Part shown: in pieces, positions 38,625 to 47,659 of the stretch | Layout: the number at the start of each line of letters is the position of its first letter | Position numbering within the stretch: the stretch's first letter is position 1 | DNA from: Nocardia beijingensis NBRC 16342 | GTDB lineage: Bacteria > Actinomycetota > Actinomycetes > Mycobacteriales > Mycobacteriaceae | NCBI RefSeq assembly: GCF_001612785.1 | Contig: NZ_BDBC01000001.1 | Coordinates: forward strand, 62,001-126,000 | Direction of reading: 5' to 3' | DNA: 64,000 bases | Made by a program: the position numbers and the translations under genes | The notes under the pieces: model-generated | Told to the model about the DNA's origin: nothing | What the model saw: the letters and a program-made list of their open reading frames with translations, nothing else | The model's database searches: none

Positions 38625-39506
38625 TCAGCCCAGCGCGGCGGCAAGCGCCTGCGCGTTCTTCGTCTGCCACTGAATGTAATCCACGCCGTCGGGCAGGGTC
38701 TCGGTCACCTCGACGACGGCGACGCCCGCGCGCTGCGCGGTGCCGCGCAGGTCCTTGGTGATCTTGTCCTCGGTCTGCACGTTGTAGATCAGGGCGCGGA
38801 CCCGCTTGCCGGTGAGCAGATCCTGGGTCGCCGCGACGGCGGCGGGAGCCGGGTCGGTCTCCTGCTCGATGGCTTCCTGGAATTCGTGCGGAGTCAGGTC
38901 GTCGGCTCCGGCGGCGGCCACGAGGTAGTGCGCCAAAGGTTCGGTTTGCAGCACCGGCGTCTTCGGGTGTTCGGCGGCGAGCTTGCCGGTGATGGCGGTG
39001 ACCGCGGCGAGCCGGTTCTTGAACGTCGTCGCGCGCTCGGCGTAGGCCGCGGCCTTGTCCGGGTCCAGTTCGCCGAGCTGGGCGGCGATCCGGTCGGCGA
39101 CCACGTCGACGGTGCGCACGTCGTACCAGACGTGTTCGTTGTCGTCGCTCTGGTCGGCCCGCAGGGCGAACGCGTCCACGGTGCGCTTGTTCGTGCCCGC
39201 CACCGCCTTCTCGGCGAACTCGTCGTAACCACCGCCGTTGTAGACCACGAGGTCGGCATCGCTGAGCGCGGCCGACTCGACGGCCGAGGTCTCGTGCGAG
39301 TGCGGGTCGGCGGAGGGATCGGTGATCAGCGCGCGGACGGCGGCGTCGGGGCCTGCGACGGCGGCCGCGATATCACCCCAGACGTCGGTGGAGGCGACGA
39401 CCGAAGGCCGCCCGTCGTCGTTCGAGCCTGCGCAGGCGGTGAGCGTCATGGCGGAGACGAGCCCCACGGCGATGCCTGCGCAACTGATGGCGAATCGGGT
39501 TCTCAC
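38625..39506 (-). CDS. znuA: Zinc ABC transporter solute-binding lipoprotein
   Basis: 293 aa cluster A-1 binding protein. Signal peptide with lipobox LTAC (Cys25). Metal-binding His are in DPHSHETSA near residue 70, NEHVWYD near 128 and EPLAHYL near 193, with an acidic residue in VQTEDK near 250. AGGAG 7 nt upstream fixes the GTG start. Under a Zur-like operator. Confidence 0.92.
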   Translation of the reverse strand: MRTRFAISCAGIAVGLVSAMTLTACAGSNDDGRPSVVASTDVWGDIAAAVAGPDAAVRALITDPSADPHSHETSAVESAALSDADLVVYNGGGYDEFAEKAVAGTNKRTVDAFALRADQSDDNEHVWYDVRTVDVVADRIAAQLGELDPDKAAAYAERATTFKNRLAAVTAITGKLAAEHPKTPVLQTEPLAHYLVAAAGADDLTPHEFQEAIEQETDPAPAAVAATQDLLTGKRVRALIYNVQTEDKITKDLRGTAQRAGVAVVEVTETLPDGVDYIQWQTKNAQALAAALG

Positions 39507-39533
39507 GTGGGCGTACTCCTGGCCGTGCTCTAG

Positions 39534-39557
39534 ATCATAATGGAAATCGTTCCCGTT
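39534..39557 (-). promoter_or_regulatory. Zur-like box and -10 of the znu operon
   Basis: On the minus strand TATGAT (39534-39539) is a strong -10. Directly upstream lies the palindrome AAyGGrAAynnTTyCCrTT (39539-39557), close to Zur operators of actinobacteria as I recall them. Its place next to the -10 fits repression by zinc-loaded Zur. Confidence 0.6.
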
Positions 39558-39617
39558 TAACTCTAGCAGGGCACGTCAAACGGCCGGAGGCGACGCTCAC
39601 GCGGGAGCGGAATGCCA

Positions 39618-39651
39618 AGGGCCCGTGAACGATCGCTCGTTCGCGGGCCCT
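39618..39651 (-). terminator. Terminator after the OtsB-GH15 gene
   Basis: A 15-bp stem AGGGCCCGTGAACGA (39618-39632) with 39637-39651, one G:U pair, loop TCGC; just past the gene's stop. Confidence 0.65.
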
Positions 39652-39665
39652 CGCCTTGCCTGCGG

Positions 39666-42239
39666 TCAGACCAGCGCGGCCTCCACCGGCTGTCCGAGCA
39701 ACTGCGCGCAGCGCAACAGGCCGAGATGGCTGTATGCCTGCGGATGGTTGCCCAGCGATCGTTCGGCCACCGGGTCGTATTCCTCGCTGAGCAGCCCGGT
39801 GGGGCCTGCCACGTCGACCAGCTGGGCGAACAGCGCCTCGGCGTCGGAGCGCTTGCCGATCAGCAGGTACGCCTCCACCAGCCAGGCCGCGCACAGGTGG
39901 AATCCGCCCTCGCCGCCGGGCAGGCCGTCGTCGTGGTGGTAGCGGTACACCGTCGAGCCGCTGCGCAGCTCGGCTTCGGTCGCGACGACCGTCGCCGCGA
40001 AGCGCGGGTCGGACGGATCGATCAGCCCGCTCAGCCCGATGTGCAGCGTCGCGGCGTCCAGATCGGTGCCGTCGTAGGCCGCGGTGTAGGACTGCACCTC
40101 GTCGTTCCAGCCCTTGGCCTTCACCTCGTCGGCGATGGTGTCGCGCAGCAGCGGCCAGGCCGGGTCGGCCTCGCGATCGAACTTCTGCGCCAGGGTGAGC
40201 GCCCGGTCGACGGTCAGCCAGCCCATCACCTTCGAGTACACGTGATGGCGCGGGTTGCCGCGGATCTCCCAGATGCCGTGGTCGGGCTCCTGCCAGCGCC
40301 GCTGCACCGCCGAGACCATGGCGCAGACCAGCTCCCAGTCGGCGTCGGGCAGCACGTCGGCCGGATCGGTGACGCCGCGCAGTTCCCTCGCGTGCGCCAG
40401 GGTGGCGATGAGGTCGACGATCGGACCGAAGACGTCCAGCTGGACCTGCATGTTGGCCGCGTTGCCGACGCGCACCGGGCGGGAGCCGGCGTAGCCGGGT
40501 AGCTGGTCGATCGAGGCCTCCGGCGGCAGCGTCTCGCCGTACAGGGTGTACAGCGGGTGCAGCCGCTCGGGTCCGGGCAGCGTCTCCAGCACGCGGTGGA
40601 CCCAGCCGAGGTAGTTCTCGGCCTCCTCGAGCGAGCCGAGGGAGACCAGCGACTGCGCGGTGAGCGCCGCGTCGCGCAGCCAGCAGTAGCGGTAGTCCCA
40701 GTTGCGCACGCCGCCGATGTCCTCGGGCAGCGAGGTGGTGGCGGCCGCGAGGATCGAGCCGGACGGCGCGTGTACCAGTCCGCGCAGGGTCAGCGCGGAG
40801 CGCTTCATCAGATCGGGCTTGAGCGGCGGCAGCGTGAGCGTGCCCGCCCAGTCCGACCAGTAGCGCTCCGCCTCCCGGCGCCGCTGGGACTCACTGATCG
40901 GGGAGGGATCGAGATCAGCGGTGCCGCAGCGCAACTCGAGCACGACCGGACCCTTGGACGGATCGACGACGGCCCGTGCCGACTCGTGGGTGCCGTCGGA
41001 GACGATCTCCCACCGCACGCCGGGCGAGCGCAGCACGATCGGGTCGTTGGTGCCGTACACCCGCAGCCCGCCCTCCTGGGCTTCGAGGTTCACCGGCACC
41101 TGGCCGAACTCCGGGCGGGGGGCGAAGGTGACGACGGCCTTCGCGTCGCCGGTGATCACCCGGGTGAGGTCGGTGCGGGTCGGGGCCACGTCGTGCGGCA
41201 GGTAGTCGGTGACTTGCAGTTTCGCCCAACGGGTTTCGACGGTCATCGTGCCGTCGACGTAGCGCTGCGACAGCGGCAGGCCCGGTCGCTCCGGCTCGAT
41301 GGTGAAGTGCCCGCCCTGCGGACCGCCGAGCAGGTGCGCGAACACCGCGGCCGAATCGGGCTCGGGGTGGCAGAACCAGGTCACCGTGGCGTCGGGGGTG
41401 AGCAGCGCGACCGAGCGCGGGCTGGCGAGCATGGTCAGCCGCTCGATGCGCGGCGCGCTCGCGCCCGCCAGCCAGGTGCGGCGCTCCTCCAGCAGGTAGG
41501 CCAGCGCGCAGGCGACGGCCTCGGTGCTGTCCACCCGGAACTTGGCCAGGCTCTCGCCGTCGCCGACCTTGATGCCGACGTCAGGGCCCGACAGCACGCG
41601 GAACGCCTTCTCGTCGGTGACGTCGTCACCGAAGAACACCGCCGCGGAGGCCCCCGCCTGATGCCGGACGGTGTCGAGCGCGGTGCCCTTGTCGGTCTGC
41701 ACCACGGCCAGTTCGATGACGGCCTTGCCCTCGGTGACCTGCACGCCGAACCAGCAGGCCGGACCGAGCCGGACCTGCGACAACGCGCGATGACCGATCT
41801 CAGGGCTGGCGTTGCGCACGTGCAACGCGACGCTGGCCGGTTTGATCTCGACGGTGACGCCGGGGTTGTCCGCGGCGATCTGGTTCAGCGACGTCTGCAC
41901 CTCTTGGAGCAGATGCTTGGCGTCGTTGTCGATCGCGTGCACGAAGCCCACGTCGAATTCCGAGCCGTGGCTGCCGATCAGTTGCACCTCGACCGGCAGA
42001 CGAGACAGCGCCGCGAGATCTCGCAGCGCGCGGCCGGAGATCACGGCGGCAGTGGTCCCGGTCAGGCCGGCGAGGGCTCGTAACGCGCTCACCGATTCCC
42101 GATGGGGGAAGGCTTTGGCCGGGTCGGACACGATGGGCGCGAGTGTCCCGTCGTAGTCCGATGCGACCAACAGCCGTGGCACGCGCGCGACCGTCGACAG
42201 TGCACGGCGAAGTTCCAGTGGCAGATCCTGTGCGCTCAC
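39666..42239 (-). CDS. Trehalose-phosphatase fused to GH15 trehalase-like domain
   Basis: 857 aa, two enzymes in one chain. Residues 1-255 are OtsB: HAD nucleophile in ASDYDGTLAP near 27, AAVISGR near 65, FFGDDVTDEKAF near 195. Residues from about 265 are a GH15 domain with WDYRYCWLRDA near 530, acid Glu658 in GIWEIRG and base Glu near 819 in LLSEEYDP; mycobacterial members of this type hydrolyse trehalose. One chain could thus dephosphorylate trehalose-6-P and then split trehalose to glucose. No otsA nearby. TAGGTT ends 6 nt before the GTG (leaderless). Confidence 0.9.
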   Translation of the reverse strand: MSAQDLPLELRRALSTVARVPRLLVASDYDGTLAPIVSDPAKAFPHRESVSALRALAGLTGTTAAVISGRALRDLAALSRLPVEVQLIGSHGSEFDVGFVHAIDNDAKHLLQEVQTSLNQIAADNPGVTVEIKPASVALHVRNASPEIGHRALSQVRLGPACWFGVQVTEGKAVIELAVVQTDKGTALDTVRHQAGASAAVFFGDDVTDEKAFRVLSGPDVGIKVGDGESLAKFRVDSTEAVACALAYLLEERRTWLAGASAPRIERLTMLASPRSVALLTPDATVTWFCHPEPDSAAVFAHLLGGPQGGHFTIEPERPGLPLSQRYVDGTMTVETRWAKLQVTDYLPHDVAPTRTDLTRVITGDAKAVVTFAPRPEFGQVPVNLEAQEGGLRVYGTNDPIVLRSPGVRWEIVSDGTHESARAVVDPSKGPVVLELRCGTADLDPSPISESQRRREAERYWSDWAGTLTLPPLKPDLMKRSALTLRGLVHAPSGSILAAATTSLPEDIGGVRNWDYRYCWLRDAALTAQSLVSLGSLEEAENYLGWVHRVLETLPGPERLHPLYTLYGETLPPEASIDQLPGYAGSRPVRVGNAANMQVQLDVFGPIVDLIATLAHARELRGVTDPADVLPDADWELVCAMVSAVQRRWQEPDHGIWEIRGNPRHHVYSKVMGWLTVDRALTLAQKFDREADPAWPLLRDTIADEVKAKGWNDEVQSYTAAYDGTDLDAATLHIGLSGLIDPSDPRFAATVVATEAELRSGSTVYRYHHDDGLPGGEGGFHLCAAWLVEAYLLIGKRSDAEALFAQLVDVAGPTGLLSEEYDPVAERSLGNHPQAYSHLGLLRCAQLLGQPVEAALV

Positions 42240-42465
42240 GCATCCAACCTAGTGATCGGAGGAGTTTTTTCAGGGGGCGGGCAAAACAATACTGTGTTGA
42301 ATTTGCCGCACAGAAGCGCGCCGGTTCGCGTGCGAACGATAACGCACGACCTGAACCGGTGTCCGGTAGATCTGCCCAGCTAACGGCAACGGTATCCGAG
42401 CGGGTGAGCTTCGTCGCAGCCCAGCGGGCCTTTCGTGCCCGGTTGGTGGCCGGGCGCGCAAGAGT

Positions 42466-43107
42466 CTACTGGTTGCGTTCGCCCAGGAGGAGGTCGACGG
42501 TCAGTTCCAGGCGTTCGGTGACGTCGGTGGCCGACGCGCGCCTGGTCAGCCAGGCGACCAGGTTCGACAGCCAGACGTCGCTGATCACCCGGGCGATGGC
42601 CAGCTGGCGTTCGGTGGGCTCGCCGTCGTTCATCGCGCGGGCGAAGACCCGGTCCATCACCTTGCCGACGCGGTCGACCTCGGCGGCGGCCGAGGCGTCG
42701 GCGAACATGAACGCCCTGGTCATGGCCTCGGTGAGCAGCGGGTCGCGCTGCATCATGCGGGTGATCTGGGTGAGCAGCAGGTGCATGCGCTCCTGCGGGG
42801 ACTGCCCGGCAAGCGGCTTGCGTTTGCCCTCGATCTGCTCGAACTCGCGCGAGAGCGCGGACACCAGCAGGTGGACCTTCGACGGGAAGTAGCGGTACAG
42901 GGTGCCGACCGCGACGTCGGCGCGTTCGGCCACCGCCCGCATCTGCACCGCGTCGTAACCGCCTTTGGACGCGAGCGCCAAGGTGGCGTCCAAGATCCGC
43001 TTACGCCGTTCGCGCTGCGCCGCCGAGCTCAGCTCGTCCTCGCTGAGCGTGGTGACCGGCCGGGCCGCGCTCTGGTCGGCTGGCTGCGATCGGGACGGAC
43101 TGGCCAT
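42466..43107 (-). CDS. kstR: Cholesterol-catabolism repressor KstR
   Basis: 213 aa TetR-family regulator. HTH near residues 50-75 (AVQMRAVAERADVAVGTLYRYFPSKVHLL) and the whole ligand domain match mycobacterial KstR. It binds a 3-oxo-steroid-CoA ester and derepresses side-chain and ring genes (known for the family). Divergent from fadE34 with a perfect KstR box between, as in M. tuberculosis. AAAGGAC precedes the ATG. Confidence 0.95.
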   Translation of the reverse strand: MASPSRSQPADQSAARPVTTLSEDELSSAAQRERRKRILDATLALASKGGYDAVQMRAVAERADVAVGTLYRYFPSKVHLLVSALSREFEQIEGKRKPLAGQSPQERMHLLLTQITRMMQRDPLLTEAMTRAFMFADASAAAEVDRVGKVMDRVFARAMNDGEPTERQLAIARVISDVWLSNLVAWLTRRASATDVTERLELTVDLLLGERNQ

Positions 43108-43203
43108 TGATGAAAGTCCTTTCCGGAAACGTCGTTTCGTCGGCTACGTGCGCGGTGCGGCCGCGGCGGCGATGGTGTCTTGACTTCCGCCCGGCTAGGA
43201 TAT

Positions 43204-43217
43204 TAGAACATGTTCTA
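43204..43217. promoter_or_regulatory. KstR operator, kstR-fadE34
   Basis: TAGAACATGTTCTA, a perfect palindrome matching the KstR consensus TnnAACnnGTTnnA. It lies between the divergent starts and so can control both genes. Confidence 0.9.
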
Positions 43218-43252
43218 GGTGTGGGAGTCACGCCGGAAAGGCGGTATGGAGT

Positions 43253-45406
43253 GTGACCATCGCCACCACTGACGAGCATAAAGCCGTTCAGGAGTCGATG
43301 CGCGGATGGGCCGCCTCGGTCCGTCCGATTGCAACAATGCGGGCCGGCGCGGCCGACTTCTGGCGCGCCTACTGGCCCGCGCTCGCCGAGATCGGGATCT
43401 TCCGGGTAGCCGTGGCCGAGGACGCGGGCGGCGCGGGCGGGTCGGTCTCCGATCTGGCCGTGCTGGTGGAGCAGGCGGCGCACGATCTGGTCGGCGGCCC
43501 GGTGCTCGCGACGGCTTTGGCCAATCTGATCACCGCCGGGCAGCTCGACGAGGACCTGCCGTGCGGCGTCGCGCTCGACTTCGTCGTCGGTGCGACGGTG
43601 AGCGTACCCGCCGCAAGCGACGGCGTGTTGCTCACGGGTACCTGGGATTCCGTCCTCGGCGCCGCCCCCGGCACCGCCGTGCTGCTGCCGATCGACCAAC
43701 CGCAGGGGCAGCGGTGGTGCCTGGTCCCGCCCGACGCCGATGGCCTGCGAGTGGAAGCGCTCGCGCCGCTCGACCCGAGCACGCCGCTGGCGCGGGTGCA
43801 CTGCGCCGACCTGCGCGTGCCCGCCGAACGCGTCTTCGTCGCGCCGCACGCGGCGGCGGACCTGCTCGTCACGCTGGTCACCGCCGAACTGTCCGGCCTC
43901 GCGGGCTGGTGCCTGGAGACCGCGGTCGAGTACGCCAAGGTGCGCGAGCAGTTCGGCCGCAAGATCGGTTCGTTCCAGGCGGTCAAGCACATCTGCGCGT
44001 GGATGCTGTGCCGCACCGAACTCATCCGCGCGGTGGCGGCCGACACCGCCGCGGCCGTGGACGACGGCGGCGCCGAACTGCCGATCGCCGCCGCCATCGC
44101 GGCCGCCATCGCCCTGGACGCGGCGGTCGAGACCGCCAAGGACTGCATCCAGGTGCTCGGCGGCATCGGCTTCACCTGGGAGCACGACGCGCACCTGTAT
44201 CTGCGCCGCGCCACGGCCTTGCGTCAACTGCTCGGCGGCTCGGCGCGCTGGCGGGCCAGGGTCACCGAGCTGACCCGCCGCGGCCTGCGGCGGACCACCG
44301 GCGCCGACCGGGTCTTCGCCGAGGAGGGCGTGGCCGCCGTCGACGGCGACAGCGCGCACGAACTGGCCGCCGAGGTCGCGCGGATCGCGGCGCTGCCCGC
44401 CGATCGGCAGCGCGCTGCGCTGGTCGACGCGGGCCTGGTCATGCCGCATTGGCCGCGGCCGTACGGACGCGCCGCCGACCCGATGACCGGCCTGGTGATC
44501 TCCGAGGAGCTGCGCCGCGCCGGGCTCACCGCGCCCGACCTGGCCATCGGCGGCTGGGCGATCCCCACGCTGTTGCAACACGGGACGCAGGAGCAGATCG
44601 AGCGCTTCGCCTGGCCGACCTTGCGCGGCGAGGTGGTCTGGTGCCAGCTGTTCAGCGAACCGGAGGCGGGCTCCGACCTCGCGGCGCTGCGCACCACCGC
44701 GAAGAAGACCGACGGCGGCTGGGTGCTGCGGGGGCAGAAGGTCTGGACTTCGCTGGGCGACAAGGCGAACTGGGCGATCTGCCTGGCGCGCACCGATCCG
44801 GACGCGCCCAAACATCGCGGCATCACGTACTTCTTGGTCGACATGCGCAGCGCCGGGCTGGAAGTGCGCCCGCTGGTGCAGATCACCGGTGAGGCGCGGT
44901 TCAGCGAGGTCTTCCTCGACGATGTGTTCGTGCCGGACGACTGCGTGGTCGGCGCGCTGAACAACGGATGGAAGATCGCCCGCTCCACCTTGTCGACGGA
45001 GCGGGTGGCCATGGGCGGCAACGGCATCGGTCCCGTGCTCGAAGAGCTGATTGCGAAGTCGCCCGCCACCGGCCCGGGCACGGAGCTGGTGAACGACCGG
45101 CTCGGTGGATTCGTGGCCGAGGCGATCGCGGGCCTGTTGCTGGAGCAGCGCGCCGCGGTGAAGATGCTCGCGGGCGGGGATCCCGGCGCGCAGAGCAGCG
45201 TGCGCAAGCTGGTCGGCGTGCGCCACCGTCAGGCCGTCGCCGAATTCGCCGCGGAGGCGGCGGGGCCGCTCGGCGCGCAGGACTGCGAGGTGACCACGGA
45301 GTTCCTGCTCACCCGCTGCCTGTCGATCGCGGGCGGAACCGAGCAGATCCTGCTCACCGTGGCCGCTGAGCGCATTCTGGGGCTGCCGCGTGACGCGAAC
45401 AGCTAG
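43253..45406 (+). CDS. fadE34: Fused acyl-CoA dehydrogenase FadE34 (ChsE3)
   Basis: 717 aa, two acyl-CoA dehydrogenase halves in one chain (about residues 1-350 and 375-717). The second half has the active FAD site: LFSEPEAGSDLAALRTTA near 465 and a C-terminal SIAGGTEQILLTVAAERILG. The first half is degenerate but keeps KDCIQVLGGIGFTWEHD near 300. Desaturates the C5 side-chain CoA ester of cholesterol in mycobacteria. Next to kstR under its operator; first gene of a six-gene run. Confidence 0.92.
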   Translation: MTIATTDEHKAVQESMRGWAASVRPIATMRAGAADFWRAYWPALAEIGIFRVAVAEDAGGAGGSVSDLAVLVEQAAHDLVGGPVLATALANLITAGQLDEDLPCGVALDFVVGATVSVPAASDGVLLTGTWDSVLGAAPGTAVLLPIDQPQGQRWCLVPPDADGLRVEALAPLDPSTPLARVHCADLRVPAERVFVAPHAAADLLVTLVTAELSGLAGWCLETAVEYAKVREQFGRKIGSFQAVKHICAWMLCRTELIRAVAADTAAAVDDGGAELPIAAAIAAAIALDAAVETAKDCIQVLGGIGFTWEHDAHLYLRRATALRQLLGGSARWRARVTELTRRGLRRTTGADRVFAEEGVAAVDGDSAHELAAEVARIAALPADRQRAALVDAGLVMPHWPRPYGRAADPMTGLVISEELRRAGLTAPDLAIGGWAIPTLLQHGTQEQIERFAWPTLRGEVVWCQLFSEPEAGSDLAALRTTAKKTDGGWVLRGQKVWTSLGDKANWAICLARTDPDAPKHRGITYFLVDMRSAGLEVRPLVQITGEARFSEVFLDDVFVPDDCVVGALNNGWKIARSTLSTERVAMGGNGIGPVLEELIAKSPATGPGTELVNDRLGGFVAEAIAGLLLEQRAAVKMLAGGDPGAQSSVRKLVGVRHRQAVAEFAAEAAGPLGAQDCEVTTEFLLTRCLSIAGGTEQILLTVAAERILGLPRDANS

Positions 45407-45431
45407 CCCTACAGTCGATCGGGAGACGAGC

Positions 45432-46496
45432 GTGGACTTCACCAGGGACGAGGGCCAGGACGCGGTGGCCGAGGTCGTCGTGAGCTTGCTGGAGCGCGAA
45501 CCGGCGCGCGACATGGGATTGTGGCCGAAGCTGGCCGACTCAGGCCTGCTCGTCGTCGCGTTGCCGGAACGGTTCGGCGGCGACGGCATGGGGCTGCTCG
45601 AGGTGTCGGCGCTGCTCACCGAGCTGGCCACCGACGCGGTGGCGGTGCCTGCGCTGCCGACGCTGGGTTTCGGCGTGCTGCCGCTGGTGGCCTGCGCGCC
45701 GGAGCACGTGCAGTCGCTCGTGCTGCCGGGAGTCGCCGAGGGCGTCGTGCTCACCGCGGCGCTGAGCGAACCGGCGGCGCCGTTCACGCTCGAGCCGAAG
45801 ACCACCGCCGTGCTCGGCGGCGACACGGTGCGCATCACCGGGCACAAGATCGCGGTGCCGTACGCGGAGGAGGCGAGCTGGCTGCTCGTGCCGACCGACG
45901 CGGGCATCGCCGTCGTCGACGCCGGAGCCGACGGCCTGACCCGCACGCCGACGCCGGTTTCCGGCGGCATCCCGGAGTGCACGGTCCGGCTGGACCAGGT
46001 GGAGATTCCGGCCGATCAGCTGTGGCCGGTCGGCCTTCCCGATCTGCACCGGCTGGCGCTCGCTTCGATCGGTTCGGTGGCCGACGGACTGCTGAAGGGG
46101 GCGATCACGCTCACCGCCGAGCATCTGCGCACCCGTCATCAGTTCGGCAGGCCGCTGGCCGAGTTCCAGGCCGTGGCCCAGCAGATCGCGGACCTGTACG
46201 TCGTCTCGCGGACCCTGCACGTGGCCGCGGTGTCGGCGAACTGGGCTCTGGCGCAAAAAGACACGAGCCAGGAGCATCGCGAGCGCACCGACGACGACCT
46301 GGAGATCCTCGCCTACACCGTCACTGCGGAACTGCCCGCGGCCATGCAGAAGTGCCATCACCTGCACGGCGGCCTCGGCGTCGACGTGACCCATCCGATG
46401 CATCGCTACTACTCACAAGCCAAGGACATCGCTCGCTGGCTCGGCGGCGCGTCGTTCCGGCTCGACCGATTGGGGGCCAGATGTTCATCGACCTGA
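45432..46496 (+). CDS. fadE28: Acyl-CoA dehydrogenase FadE28-like (ChsE1)
   Basis: 354 aa. VDFTRDEGQDAVAEVV and HRYYSQAKDIARWLGG near the end match FadE28. In mycobacteria it forms an alpha2beta2 complex with FadE29 that oxidises the three-carbon side-chain CoA ester; each partner supplies part of the FAD sites. GGGAG (45421-45425) sets the GTG at 45432. fadE29 overlaps its 3' end by 16 nt, fitting an obligate partner. Confidence 0.85.
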   Translation: MDFTRDEGQDAVAEVVVSLLEREPARDMGLWPKLADSGLLVVALPERFGGDGMGLLEVSALLTELATDAVAVPALPTLGFGVLPLVACAPEHVQSLVLPGVAEGVVLTAALSEPAAPFTLEPKTTAVLGGDTVRITGHKIAVPYAEEASWLLVPTDAGIAVVDAGADGLTRTPTPVSGGIPECTVRLDQVEIPADQLWPVGLPDLHRLALASIGSVADGLLKGAITLTAEHLRTRHQFGRPLAEFQAVAQQIADLYVVSRTLHVAAVSANWALAQKDTSQEHRERTDDDLEILAYTVTAELPAAMQKCHHLHGGLGVDVTHPMHRYYSQAKDIARWLGGASFRLDRLGARCSST

Positions 46497-47641
46497 CCAC
46501 CGAGCAACGCAGGCTGCGCGACGAATTGCGCGCCTACTTCGCCGATCTCGTGACTCCGGACGAGGAGGCCGAGATGGCGGTGAACCGGCACGGCGACGCC
46601 TACCGCGCCGTGGTGCGCCGGATGGGTCGCGACGGCTGGCTCGGCGTCGGCTGGCCCAAGGAATACGGCGGCCAGGGCTTCGGGCCGGTCGAGCAGCAGA
46701 TCTTCTTCAACGAGGCGGTGCGGGCCGACGTCCCGCTGCCGCTGGTGACGCTGCTGACCGTCGGCCCGACCTTGCAGCAGTTCGGCACCGACGAGCAGAA
46801 GCGGCGGTTCCTGCCCGGAATCCTCTCCGGCGACATCCATTTCGCGATCGGCTACTCCGAGCCGGAGGCGGGCACCGATCTGGCCGCGCTGCGCACATCG
46901 GCGGTGCGTGACGACTCCGGGGACTGGATCGTCAACGGGCAGAAGATCTTCACCACGGGCGCGCACGAGGCCGACTTCGTGTGGCTGGCCTGCCGCACCG
47001 GCTCCACCGAGTCGCGCCACCGCGGCATCACGATCCTGATCGTGGACACCACCGACCCCGGCTACTCGTGGACGCCGATCATCACCTGCGACGGCGCCCA
47101 CCACACCAACGCGACCTACTTCGACAACGTGCGCGTCCCGGCGAACATGCTGGTCGGCGAGGAGAACCGGGGCTGGAAGCTGATCACGACGCAGCTCAAC
47201 CACGAGCGGGTGAGCCTGGGTCCGTCCGGCAAGATCGAGCAGCTCTACGACCGGGTGCGCGACTGGGCGCAGCCGCGCGGCGTGCTCGCCGAACCGGACG
47301 TGCGCCGCGCGCTCGGCCGCATCCGCGCCATGGTGCGGCTCAACGAACTGCTGAACTGGCAGGTGGCCGCCACTGCGGACGGCGACCAGGCCCAGGTGAT
47401 CGCCGACGCGTCGGCGACCAAGGTCTACTCCACCGAATCGCTCCAGGAGGCGGGCAGGCTCGCCGAGGAGATCGTCGGCCGCTACGGCGACCCGGCCGAC
47501 CCGGCCACCGGCGAACTGCTGACCTGGCTGGACCGCAGGACCAAGCAGAACCTCGTGGTCACCTTCGGCGGTGGCGTCAACGAGGTGATGCGCGAGCTGG
47601 TCGCCTCCTCCGGTCTGCGGTTGCCGCGAGTACCCCGATAA
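46481..47641 (+). CDS. fadE29: Acyl-CoA dehydrogenase FadE29-like (ChsE2)
   Basis: 386 aa partner of FadE28. MFIDLTTEQRRLRDELRAYF at the start, FAIGYSEPEAGTDLAALRTSA near residue 130, and a C-terminal TFGGGVNEVMRELVASSGLRLPR with the position that carries the base in this subunit. Overlaps fadE28 and is 18 nt before chsH2. Order fadE28-fadE29-chsH2-chsH1-ltp2 equals the mycobacterial igr operon. Confidence 0.9.
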   Translation: MFIDLTTEQRRLRDELRAYFADLVTPDEEAEMAVNRHGDAYRAVVRRMGRDGWLGVGWPKEYGGQGFGPVEQQIFFNEAVRADVPLPLVTLLTVGPTLQQFGTDEQKRRFLPGILSGDIHFAIGYSEPEAGTDLAALRTSAVRDDSGDWIVNGQKIFTTGAHEADFVWLACRTGSTESRHRGITILIVDTTDPGYSWTPIITCDGAHHTNATYFDNVRVPANMLVGEENRGWKLITTQLNHERVSLGPSGKIEQLYDRVRDWAQPRGVLAEPDVRRALGRIRAMVRLNELLNWQVAATADGDQAQVIADASATKVYSTESLQEAGRLAEEIVGRYGDPADPATGELLTWLDRRTKQNLVVTFGGGVNEVMRELVASSGLRLPRVPR

Positions 47642-47659
47642 CGAGTGAAGGAGCCGCGC

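Noticed and set aside
39612..39660. Short Asn/Arg-rich ORF beyond the OtsB-GH15 stop
   Set aside because: The segment is a terminator stem, not coding.
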